Assembly: GCF_014748335.1 (NCBI RefSeq)
Contig: NZ_JAAVIY010000002.1
Location: 412,840-476,839, forward strand
DNA from: Flavobacterium selenitireducens
Lineage (GTDB): Bacteria > Bacteroidota > Bacteroidia > Flavobacteriales > Flavobacteriaceae
DNA: 64,000 nucleotides
Reading direction: 5' to 3'
Notes under the pieces: model-generated
Database searches by the model: none
Seen by the model: the letters and a program-made list of their open reading frames with translations, nothing else
Told to the model about the DNA's origin: nothing
Part shown: positions 1 to 6,445 of the stretch, piece after piece
Layout: every line of letters begins with the position of its first letter
Position numbering within the stretch: the stretch's first letter is position 1
Program-made: the position numbers and the translations under genes

Positions 1-1467
1 CAGTAAAAACGCTCCCAATATCGCAAACGAGACGGTCTGCGCCATCGGCCCGAACATCTTGCCTTCGATTCCGGTAAGCGCCAGGATCGGAAGGTAAACG
101 ATTAGGATGATGAGTTCCCCGAAAGCGGCGCTGCTGCGGATTTTCGAAGCCGCGGAATACACTTGTGCATCCATTTGCTGTCTGGATAATTTGCCGGTAT
201 TGAGACGTTGCAGCCTGTGTACGATGGCCTCGACGATGATTACGGCTCCGTCGACGATCAATCCGAAATCAATGGCGCCCAAACTCATAAGGTTGCCGGA
301 AACGCCAAACAATTTCATCATCGAGATCGCAAACAACAGCGACAATGGGATCACAGAAGCCACGACCAGGCCCGCCCGCCAGTTGCCCAACAGCAAAACC
401 AAGATAAATATGACGATGAGCGCGCCTTCGACAAGATTGGTTTCTACGGTTTTGATGGCTTTGTCGACAAGCAGCGTCCGGTCGAGAAAAGGTTCGACGG
501 CGACACCTTCGGGAAGCGATTTCTTGATTTGCTCCATTTTTTGCTTGACGCGGGCGACGACCTCACCGCTGTTTTCGCCTTTGAGCATCATGACCATTCC
601 GGAGACTTCTTCGCCTTTGCCGTCTTTGGTCACGGCTCCGTAGCGAACGGCGCTTCCGATGCGCACTTCGGCCACATCGCGAACCAGGATCGGGATGCCA
701 TTTTGGTTTTTTACGACGATTTTACGGATGTCCTCTATCGAACTCACCATTCCGACGCCGCGGATGAAAAAAGCATACGGTTTCTTGTCGATGTAGGCGC
801 CTCCGGTATTTTCGTTGTTGACCTCGAGCGCTTCGAAAATCTCGGTAATCGTCGTGTTCATGCTCTTGAGTTTGTCTGGAACAACCGCGATTTCATATTG
901 TTTGAGCATGCCGCCGAGTGTGTTGACTTCGGCCACTCCGGGTGTCCCGACGAGTTGCGGCTTGATGATCCAATCTTGGATGGTGCGCAGTTCGGTTGCA
1001 TCGTATTTCGACTCGAAACCCATTTTGGGAAACACGACGTATTGGTAGATTTCGCCCAAGCCGGTGCTTATGGGCGCCATTTCGGGTTTTCCGGCTCCTT
1101 TCGGAATGGATTCCCTGGCTTGTTCGAGGCGTTCCGAAATTTGGTTGCGCGCCCAGTAAATATCGGTGCTTTCGTTAAACACAACGGTTACGACGCTCAG
1201 TCCGAAGCGGCTGATGGAACGCAGTTCGATTACCTCCGGGATCGATTTTACGGATTGTTCTATCGGATACGTAATGAACTGTTCGACTTCCTGAGTGGCA
1301 AGCTTTGGTGAAGTCGTGATGATCTGGACCTGGTTATTGGTGATGTCCGGCAAGGCATCGATGGGCAAAGTCACAGCCGAATAGATTCCGACGGCAACCA
1401 GGAACAGCGTGAAAAGCCCGACAATAAATTTATTGTGGATGCTGAAATGTATGATTTTATCTAGCAT
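1..1467 (-). CDS. czcA: CzcA-type heavy-metal efflux RND permease, N-terminal part (runs off the window)
   Basis: Inner-membrane proton-driven pump of the heavy-metal RND class, which exports divalent metal ions through a tripartite periplasmic complex. The 489 visible codons begin MLDKIIHFSI, followed by TM1 and the PIDALPDITN motif at the start of the porter domain. The TM4 motif has D400, D406 and E413 (DFGLIVDGAV then VE), the same acidic triad and spacing as the proton relay of CzcA (D402, D408, E415). This points to Zn/Co/Cd-type rather than Cu/Ag-type pumps. The family is over 1000 residues, so more than half lies beyond the window edge. The start is the first ATG of the open frame. 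It follows a DUF6660 gene on the same strand, probably as one operon. Family assignment is firm; the exact metal is inferred. Confidence 0.93.
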   Translation of the reverse strand, partial: MLDKIIHFSIHNKFIVGLFTLFLVAVGIYSAVTLPIDALPDITNNQVQIITTSPKLATQEVEQFITYPIEQSVKSIPEVIELRSISRFGLSVVTVVFNESTDIYWARNQISERLEQARESIPKGAGKPEMAPISTGLGEIYQYVVFPKMGFESKYDATELRTIQDWIIKPQLVGTPGVAEVNTLGGMLKQYEIAVVPDKLKSMNTTITEIFEALEVNNENTGGAYIDKKPYAFFIRGVGMVSSIEDIRKIVVKNQNGIPILVRDVAEVRIGSAVRYGAVTKDGKGEEVSGMVMMLKGENSGEVVARVKQKMEQIKKSLPEGVAVEPFLDRTLLVDKAIKTVETNLVEGALIVIFILVLLLGNWRAGLVVASVIPLSLLFAISMMKLFGVSGNLMSLGAIDFGLIVDGAVIIVEAIVHRLQRLNTGKLSRQQMDAQVYSAASKIRSSAAFGELIILIVYLPILALTGIEGKMFGPMAQTVSFAILGAFLL

Positions 1468-1472
1468 GAGTT

Positions 1473-1570
1473 TTTCGTAATGGATGAAACGAATCGATAC
1501 AAGTATCCTCAGGCGGCGTTGCAGGCCGCGGCGTGTCATCCCGGGAGCGACCCGGGACGTCATTACGAAA
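1473..1570. repeat. Short inverted-repeat element between DUF6660 and czcA
   Basis: A 98-nt spacer has perfect 10-bp terminal inverted repeats: TTTCGTAATG at 1473-1482 and CATTACGAAA at 1561-1570. Inside is a strong hairpin, with TCCCGGG at 1539-1545 and CCCGGGA at 1551-1557. The stop codon of the DUF6660 gene lies in one terminal repeat. The layout is that of a small palindromic intergenic element (REP or MITE-like). It could also act as an intercistronic RNA hairpin that tunes czcA expression. No copy was seen elsewhere in the window. Confidence 0.45.
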
Positions 1571-1880
1571 GTTGTGGCGGTTGCCAGATGCTTCCGAAGT
1601 AATCGGAAACCAAGCGTGTCTTGTAAAGTGAAGTTGGCTTCGGAAGCGCAAAAACGGTAGCATCTACCTCAAAAGCCTGGTTGGGAATATAATTGAAGAT
1701 GTAGGCGCCGCAGCAGGCGCAACTGCAAAATGGAGAGCACAGGTCTACTTCGTGTTCGTGGCTATCGTGTGTTTGCGAATATGCTGTCTGCGATCGTGAG
1801 TGCGTCGCTTCTCCATCCGCGCAAGGCTTTGCAGCCAAGGCGATGAATAACACGGACAGTATGAGCGCCAGGCATTTCAC
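1563..1880 (-). CDS. DUF6660-type small exported His/Cys-rich protein
   Basis: Small exported protein of 105 residues. An N-terminal hydrophobic signal segment (MKCLALILSVLFIALAAKPC) is followed by a His-rich stretch (THDSHEHEV) and a cysteine cluster (DLCSPFCSCACCG). It matches what I recall of DUF6660, a Bacteroidota family encoded just upstream of CusA/CzcA pumps. The His and Cys residues make periplasmic metal binding or sensing plausible, but no biochemistry is implied by the sequence. It is the first gene of a probable metal-efflux operon, 95 nt ahead of czcA. No clear TAnnTTTG promoter box was found upstream. Confidence 0.75.
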   Translation of the reverse strand: MKCLALILSVLFIALAAKPCADGEATHSRSQTAYSQTHDSHEHEVDLCSPFCSCACCGAYIFNYIPNQAFEVDATVFALPKPTSLYKTRLVSDYFGSIWQPPQLS

Positions 1881-1979
1881 GTCGTAAAAGTACTATTTTT
1901 TTGTTCTAAGAGTAGTTTAGTGAATCAGTTCCGACTAAAATAACCGGCCTGATAGCAAGATAAATCAGGATTCCGGATA

Positions 1980-2007
1980 TAAAAAAACCCTCCATTTCTG
2001 AAGGGTT
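1980..2007 (-). terminator. Rho-independent terminator of the tRNA gene
   Basis: On the minus strand, directly after the tRNA 3' end, AACCCT and AGGGTT form a stem with a 10-nt loop, followed by a run of seven T. Position and polarity fit termination of the tRNA transcript. Confidence 0.75.
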
Positions 2008-2008
2008 G

Positions 2009-2082
2009 TGGTCCCACTTGGGCTCGAACCAAGGACAACCTGATTATGAGTCAGGGACTCTAACCAACTGAGCTATAGGACC
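2009..2082 (-). tRNA. tRNA with CAT anticodon (Met or Ile2)
   Basis: The minus strand folds into a complete 74-nt cloverleaf. The acceptor stem is GGTCCTA with TGGGACC, the D arm is GCTCAGTTGGTTAGAG, the anticodon stem is CCTGA/TCAGG around loop CTCATAA, and the T arm is CTTGG/CCAAG with TTCGAGC. The discriminator base is A and CCA is not encoded. The CAT anticodon means either elongator tRNA-Met or tRNA-Ile2, whose C34 is modified to lysidine by TilS. The arms look somewhat closer to Ile2, but I cannot separate the two by eye. A terminator follows directly. Confidence 0.93.
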
Positions 2083-2230
2083 GGGTTTCACTCGCTGAAC
2101 CGCGTTGGTTGCTACGATTCAGGTTATAAAGCGAACGCCTTATTCGTGGCTGCAATATTACTATTATTTTTTGTCGAGTGCAAGTGTTTTTTTGGAGTCT
2201 TTTCGATGGTGATGCGGGTTGTATTTGCCC

Positions 2231-2264
2231 AGACATAACAGATCTTTAAAGATCTGTTATGTCT
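2231..2264. repeat. 34-bp perfect palindrome
   Basis: A perfect inverted repeat with no spacer: half-site AGACATAACAGATCTTT followed immediately by its exact reverse complement. It lies in the 244-nt gap between the tRNA and the VOC gene. It has no T tract of terminator type. Possible roles are a dimeric protein-binding site or the remnant of a small palindromic element. Confidence 0.8.
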
Positions 2265-2289
2265 AAGTTCGGAAAAGCCATTTATTGTC

Positions 2290-2313
2290 AAGTACAGAAA
2301 ACCTGTACTTTTT
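2290..2313. terminator. Possible hairpin terminator
   Basis: AGTACAG (2291-2297) pairs with CTGTACT (2303-2309), with TTTTT on the plus side. It follows the VOC gene, which reads on the other strand, so the T tract is on the wrong side for that gene. It may act only as a stabilising 3' hairpin there. Confidence 0.35.
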
Positions 2314-2326
2314 CTTAATTAACATA

Positions 2327-2692
2327 TTACAAATCCCGAAATTCGCCAAAGTGCCATAAAATTCCGGACGGATCATGTACAAAACACTCGCGTCCCCAAG
2401 TTTCTTCCCGGACAGCCGTAATCTTGACGTTTTGGAATTTAGACGGCAAGCCCAACGAAACCAAATGCTCCCAAAACGCGGGAACATCTTCTATTTCGAG
2501 GAAAACCTGGGTGTTTTCTACCCAATCCTTAGCGTAGTCATCCTGAAGGTAAAATGCAAAACTTCCGATCTTAAAAACCGAAAAGCCCTGCCATAACACT
2601 GTTTCCTCGAAACCGAGTTCGCTGTAGAAACGCCTCGAGGTCTCGAAATCTTTGGAGCCGATGAACGGTCGGATTGATTTTGGGCGTATCAT
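2327..2692 (-). CDS. VOC-family protein (glyoxalase/bleomycin-resistance fold)
   Basis: A 121-residue protein of the vicinal oxygen chelate fold, the family of glyoxalases, dioxygenases and bleomycin-resistance proteins. It starts MIRPKSIRPFIGSKDFETSR, and the C-terminal region FVHDPSGILWHFGEF is the usual last strand with a metal-ligand-like position. The ATG at 2692 was chosen because longer frames run back through the upstream gene in the wrong register; this start leaves a 4-nt gap after the stop of the methylmalonyl-CoA epimerase gene. The two genes are probably co-transcribed. Substrate unknown. Confidence 0.85.
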   Translation of the reverse strand: MIRPKSIRPFIGSKDFETSRRFYSELGFEETVLWQGFSVFKIGSFAFYLQDDYAKDWVENTQVFLEIEDVPAFWEHLVSLGLPSKFQNVKITAVREETWGRECFVHDPSGILWHFGEFRDL

Positions 2693-2696
2693 CACG

Positions 2697-3098
2697 TTAT
2701 CGGATTTCCTGGCAAAGTTCCACCAAGACGCCATTGGTTCCTTTCGGATGCAAAAAAGCCACGAGTTTGTTGTCGGCTCCTTTTTTGGGAATTTCGTTGA
2801 GAACCGTAAAACCTTCGTTTTTGAGGCGTTCGATTTCAGAAGCGATATCGGCCACGTCAAACGCGATGTGATGGATGCCTTCGCCTTTTTTCTCAAGAAA
2901 TTTTGCGATCGGGCTATCCGGATTCGTCGCTTCAAGCAATTCAATCTTATTCGGGCCCGACTGGAAAAACGACGTTTTCACACCTTCGCTTTCCACTTCC
3001 TCCTGTTTATAGGAAGGCGTTCCGAGCAACTTCTCGAAAAGCACATTCGATTCGGCAAGACTTTTCACGGCGATGCCAATGTGTTCGATTTTATTCAT
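2697..3098 (-). CDS. mce: Methylmalonyl-CoA epimerase
   Basis: Interconverts the R and S forms of methylmalonyl-CoA in propionate and branched-chain degradation, feeding methylmalonyl-CoA mutase. The protein has 133 residues, the usual length, with two VOC half-modules. Likely metal ligands are H6 (start MNKIEHIGIAV), H76 (EGIHHIAFDV) and E127 (GVLVEL). The phrase GVLVELCQ near the end is characteristic of this enzyme. The ATG is the only plausible start. The mutase is not in the window, so pathway context is inferred from the family alone. The VOC gene follows 4 nt downstream. Confidence 0.92.
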   Translation of the reverse strand: MNKIEHIGIAVKSLAESNVLFEKLLGTPSYKQEEVESEGVKTSFFQSGPNKIELLEATNPDSPIAKFLEKKGEGIHHIAFDVADIASEIERLKNEGFTVLNEIPKKGADNKLVAFLHPKGTNGVLVELCQEIR

Positions 3099-3322
3099 GT
3101 CTGCGGTTTATGGAATCAAAGATAACGTTTTCCGAGGCGATGTCTCCGACTTGCGAAAAAGTGAGGTCGCCTTCAGATATTCCCGGGACTTTCTATGAGT
3201 TCGCGCATTAAATCGGCCGTTTTCCGATGTCTAAGATAGAGCGGGAAAGATAAGCTGTGTAAATAGGCATCCAAAAAAAGCACAAATTCGAAAACAGATG
3301 CTTTGCAAACGATGAACGATAA

Positions 3323-3593
3323 CCTCAGATTGCCGAGGATTCGCCTGTAGATTTGGCGGCTTTCTTCCTCGACAATGCCCACAACTTTAATGCTGTGGAC
3401 ATCTCGATCCCGGCGGCCATTACAGTTTTTCCCAGGCGAAATCTATCAAACACCGAAAAGCTGGGCAGAGAAACCCTGCCACAATCTGATTTGCTTTAAT
3501 GAAGTAGAAAAAGGCGGGCATTTCGCCTCGTGGGAAGCGCCTCAGTTTGTTGCATCGGAGCTGCGCGCGGCATTTAAATCGCTTCCCAAGTAA
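3323..3593 (+). pseudogene. Epoxide hydrolase C-terminal remnant (frameshifted)
   Basis: The last part of an alpha/beta-hydrolase of the epoxide hydrolase group, in two frames. Frame one, from 3323, reads DLAAFFLDNAHNFNAVDIS then IPAAITVFP. Near 3425-3433, in a T/C run, the homology moves to the next frame and continues GEIYQTPKSWAEKPCHNL, then EVEKGGHFASWEAPQF to a stop at 3593. GGHFA carries the catalytic histidine of such enzymes. Joined, the two parts match the C-terminal 70-90 residues of a protein that normally exceeds 300. The N-terminal two thirds, including the nucleophile and a start codon, are absent upstream. This is a decayed gene, not a sequencing slip in an intact one. Confidence 0.7.
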
Positions 3594-3614
3594 CGATTAC
3601 TCTTTAGATCAATC

Positions 3615-3642
3615 AACCCGTTGTTCAGGCAGCGGGTTTTTT
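3615..3642 (+). terminator. Rho-independent terminator
   Basis: AACCCG (3615-3620) and CGGGTT (3633-3638) form a stem followed by a T run. It sits just after the epoxide-hydrolase remnant and probably was its terminator. Confidence 0.7.
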
Positions 3643-3657
3643 GTAGTAAATTGCGCG

Positions 3658-4347
3658 ATGTCCAAAAAAACATACTTCAACTGGAGCAGCGGTAAGGATT
3701 CCGCGATGGCTTTGCACGCCCTGTTGCAGTCTGACGAATTCACTGTGGACTATTTGCTCACGTCGGTAAACGACGAACCTGGCCGAGTGACGATGCACGG
3801 TTTGCGCGAGACACTTTTGGAAATGCAGCTGGACGCCATCGGGATCCGGCACGGTGTGATCCGTCTTCCCGATCAACCGTCGAACGACGAGTACGAGCGC
3901 GTCATGACGGAAAAAGTGACGTCGTTGAAAAGTCAAGGATTTGAATGCGCAGCGTTCGGCGACATTTTCCTCGAAGATTTGAAATCGTATCGGGAGAGCC
4001 AGTTGCGGCCATATGGAATCGATACGGCTTTCCCGCTTTGGAAACGGGATACGCGTGAATTGATGCGCGAATTCGTCGCCTTGGGTTTCAAAGCGGTCGT
4101 AATTTGCATCGATGCGTCAAAATTGGACGCGTCATTCTTAGGTCGGGTACTCGATACGGAATTCGTAAGTTCGCTTCCACAAGGTGTCGACGCCTGCGGG
4201 GAGAATGGAGAGTTCCACACCTTTTGCTTTGACGCTCCGTTTTTCAAGAATCCGATACGCTATTCGATTGGGGAAACGGTTTACCGTCAATATGAAGCGG
4301 GCGAGTACGAACAAGGATTCTGGTATTGCGATCTCGTGCCGCTTTGA
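3658..4347 (+). CDS. PP-loop ATPase of the diphthine-ammonia ligase (Dph6-like) family
   Basis: A 229-residue adenine-nucleotide alpha hydrolase. The PP-loop is at residues 9-15 (WSSGKDS), and the family hallmark FGDIFLEDLKSYRE follows, then ACGENGEFHTF near the C-terminus. Eukaryotic and archaeal relatives amidate diphthine on EF2. Bacteria lack diphthamide, so the bacterial substrate is unknown. The ATG at 3658 was preferred over the upstream in-frame ATG at 3547, because the longer version would include the terminator and the remnant's coding sequence. The gene stands alone, with a two-way terminator after it. Confidence 0.88.
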   Translation: MSKKTYFNWSSGKDSAMALHALLQSDEFTVDYLLTSVNDEPGRVTMHGLRETLLEMQLDAIGIRHGVIRLPDQPSNDEYERVMTEKVTSLKSQGFECAAFGDIFLEDLKSYRESQLRPYGIDTAFPLWKRDTRELMREFVALGFKAVVICIDASKLDASFLGRVLDTEFVSSLPQGVDACGENGEFHTFCFDAPFFKNPIRYSIGETVYRQYEAGEYEQGFWYCDLVPL

Positions 4348-4362
4348 TGGGGTAAAGGCAAA

Positions 4363-4392
4363 AAAAAACCTCCCGGATTCGAGAGGTTTTTT
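4363..4392. terminator. Bidirectional terminator between convergent genes
   Basis: AAAAAACCTC (4363-4372) and GAGGTTTTTT (4383-4392) form a stem with A and T tracts on both sides. It lies between the stop codons of the PP-loop gene (plus) and the DUF2383 gene (minus) and should serve both. Confidence 0.85.
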
Positions 4393-4395
4393 GTT

Positions 4396-4863
4396 TTAGG
4401 CTTCAGCATCCCTTAATGCTTTGACTTTATCGTGATCGGCCATGAGCCTGGATTTTTGCTCGCGGATCATCGAGGTTTGTTCTGCAGAAAGATCGTTGCT
4501 GTAGTCTTCAAGTACATTTTGGTACGTTTCCTGCGCCTTATCTTCACCAAATTCGCATGAAGACAAGATCTGATGGCGATCATTTCCGGTAAGGGCAGCT
4601 TTCACGTCCATCCAGGCGCGGAAGAATTTTCCGGTCACGCGCGTTCCTTCTTCAGGTTCGCCACCGAGATTGCGAACTTCGCTTCTCAATTCGCTCAATA
4701 TAGTTTCGCTAGTGCCTTTCCAGTTTGCGAACAACCCTTTTAGCTCGACTGAATCGGTTTCTTTCGAGGCGGTTTCGTAACCTTCTACGCGGTCGTTGTT
4801 GATTTCAATTAGGTTGTTCAGTGCCTTTAGCGCTTTTTCCGTATCAATTGCCATACGTTCCAT
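4396..4863 (-). CDS. PA2169/DUF2383 family four-helix-bundle protein
   Basis: A 155-residue, wholly helical, ferritin-like protein. It begins MERMAIDTEKALKALNNLIE and has the family's repeated acidic helices (NNDRVEGYETASKET, then SCEFGEDKAQETYQNVLEDY). Such proteins are often seen among stress-induced genes, but their activity is unknown. The open frame extends 21 codons upstream, but the ATG at 4863 fits the family start, and the extra residues look like translated leader. It is alone on its strand and shares a terminator with the convergent PP-loop gene. Confidence 0.85.
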   Translation of the reverse strand: MERMAIDTEKALKALNNLIEINNDRVEGYETASKETDSVELKGLFANWKGTSETILSELRSEVRNLGGEPEEGTRVTGKFFRAWMDVKAALTGNDRHQILSSCEFGEDKAQETYQNVLEDYSNDLSAEQTSMIREQKSRLMADHDKVKALRDAEA

Positions 4864-4992
4864 AATAGTTGTGTTTTTAGTTGTTTTACAAAGATCGGAC
4901 TTGGCCCGCAGGAATTTCTTACGCAATTATACTCGTGGTTTGCATGATTTCCCAAAACCAAATTTTTAAAACAACTATAAAATTAGTTTTTC

Positions 4993-5015
4993 AACTAAAA
5001 TTTTAGTTACATTTG
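4993..5015 (+). promoter_or_regulatory. Promoter -7 box overlapped by a 16-bp palindrome
   Basis: TACATTTG at 5008-5015 matches the Bacteroidota -7 consensus TAnnTTTG and lies 50 nt before the serine hydrolase start. The perfect palindrome AACTAAAATTTTAGTT (4993-5008) abuts and overlaps it by one base, in the place expected for a repressor operator. A clear TTG at -33 was not found. Confidence 0.55.
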
Positions 5016-5064
5016 GTTCCAATCATCAATCATCAAACTTCATCAATCAAAAATCAGACGTGTT

Positions 5065-6408
5065 ATGAAAAGACTGTTGTTACTTTTTATGCTGGCCGAA
5101 ACCATTGTGTCCCTCGCCCAAAAAGAGGTGTCGCGCACATTGGACCGCTATATGCAGGCGCAGGCGACCCAAAATGATTTCAGCGGAACGGTGCTCGTGT
5201 CCCAAAAAGGGAACATCATCTACGAAAAATCGTTCGGGCTCGCCAACCGCGAGTGGAACGTGCCCAATTCGCCCGAAACCCGTTACCGCATTTGCTCACT
5301 TACCAAGCAATTTACCGCCGCGGCTGTGCTTCGGCTGGAAGAACAGGGCAAACTCACCATTTCGGACAAACTCAGTAAATATTTTCCTGATTATCCGAAA
5401 GGGGATGAGGTGACGCTTCACATGTTGCTCAACCACACCTCGGGCATAAAGGACGTAGGCGAAATCCCTAAGTGGTTCCGGCTCGATGCACGACTTCCGG
5501 TAGAAAAAATGAAGGACACGCTTATTGCCGTTTTTAAGGATAAGCCCTACGATTTCGAGCCCGGTAAAGGCTGGCACTATTCGAATTCAGGCTATATCCT
5601 GCTCGGATACGTGATTGAACAGGCATCGGGACAACCGTATTACGATTACGTGCGCGAGTACCTCCTTAAAAAAGCGAGTATGGACGACAGCGGTTTTCTG
5701 CAACACGACTTGATCGTCCCGAATCTTGTAAATGGTTACGCATTACTGCCATCGGGTTGGAAGCGATCGACTTCCGAAACAGGAAATTCCGGTTTTAGCG
5801 CCGGAAATATGTTCGCGACGGCCCGCGACCTTTTTAAATGGCGGGTTGCGTTACAGTCGGGCAAGATCATCAGCGCCGCGTCGCTAAAGAAGATGAACAC
5901 GCCCCATCATCCGGAAAGGGGAGCGGGATACGGTATTTTCGTCGACAATTTCCTGAACCATAAAGTGCTCGAACACCAAGGCGCGATCGAGGGATTCAAT
6001 ACCTATATGGGCGAATATATAGATGATGGCGTCTGTATCATCGTGCTTACCAATCGCGACACCAATCTTGATTTCGTGCCAAAGGGTCTTGCCGGCATCA
6101 TGTTCGGAAGGCCAGTCGAATCGTTTTACAAAAAGAAGCCCGTGCGATTTTCCGGAAGCGTGAGTGCGTTCGCGGGAGAATTCAAATCACCCGATTTGCC
6201 ATTCCCAGTAACGGTTGTCGAGAAAGACAACAAACTGTATTGGCGCATGTGGCGTGATATCGAGCTCATCCCGGAGTCCCAGAAAAAATTTTTTATCGAC
6301 GAGCAGGACATCGATATCCAACTTGAGTATATGACAGATGGCTCCGGCACGGTTTCCGGGCTGTATTTTATTTCGGCAGGAATCCGCAACAAACTAAAAA
6401 AAGCGTAA
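5065..6408 (+). CDS. Exported serine hydrolase, class C beta-lactamase family
   Basis: A 447-residue periplasmic or lipid-exposed hydrolase of the beta-lactamase / DD-peptidase / esterase EstB group. The signal peptide is about residues 1-18 (MKRLLLLFMLAETIVSLAQ). Catalytic motifs are S78-x-x-K81 (SLTK), Y172-S-N174 and H304-Q-G306, which takes the place of the KTG triad. NHTSGI near residue 123 is also typical. The C-terminal ~110 residues form a small extra domain of unknown role. Substrate cannot be read from the sequence: peptidoglycan peptides, D-amino-acid peptides and esters are all possible. This is one of three such paralogues in the window (others at 40905 and 59695). Confidence 0.9.
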   Translation: MKRLLLLFMLAETIVSLAQKEVSRTLDRYMQAQATQNDFSGTVLVSQKGNIIYEKSFGLANREWNVPNSPETRYRICSLTKQFTAAAVLRLEEQGKLTISDKLSKYFPDYPKGDEVTLHMLLNHTSGIKDVGEIPKWFRLDARLPVEKMKDTLIAVFKDKPYDFEPGKGWHYSNSGYILLGYVIEQASGQPYYDYVREYLLKKASMDDSGFLQHDLIVPNLVNGYALLPSGWKRSTSETGNSGFSAGNMFATARDLFKWRVALQSGKIISAASLKKMNTPHHPERGAGYGIFVDNFLNHKVLEHQGAIEGFNTYMGEYIDDGVCIIVLTNRDTNLDFVPKGLAGIMFGRPVESFYKKKPVRFSGSVSAFAGEFKSPDLPFPVTVVEKDNKLYWRMWRDIELIPESQKKFFIDEQDIDIQLEYMTDGSGTVSGLYFISAGIRNKLKKA

Positions 6409-6445
6409 TTTTTGATGGAGAACGGGTTTATTGCTAACTTGTTGC

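Noticed and set aside
208..1311. 367-codon plus-strand open frame
   Set aside because: Antisense to czcA, whose minus-strand translation has unmistakable RND motifs. The plus frame is a GC-rich codon shadow.
3173..3382. 69-codon minus-strand frame
   Set aside because: No family resemblance or start context, and it overlaps the first frame of the epoxide-hydrolase remnant on the plus strand.
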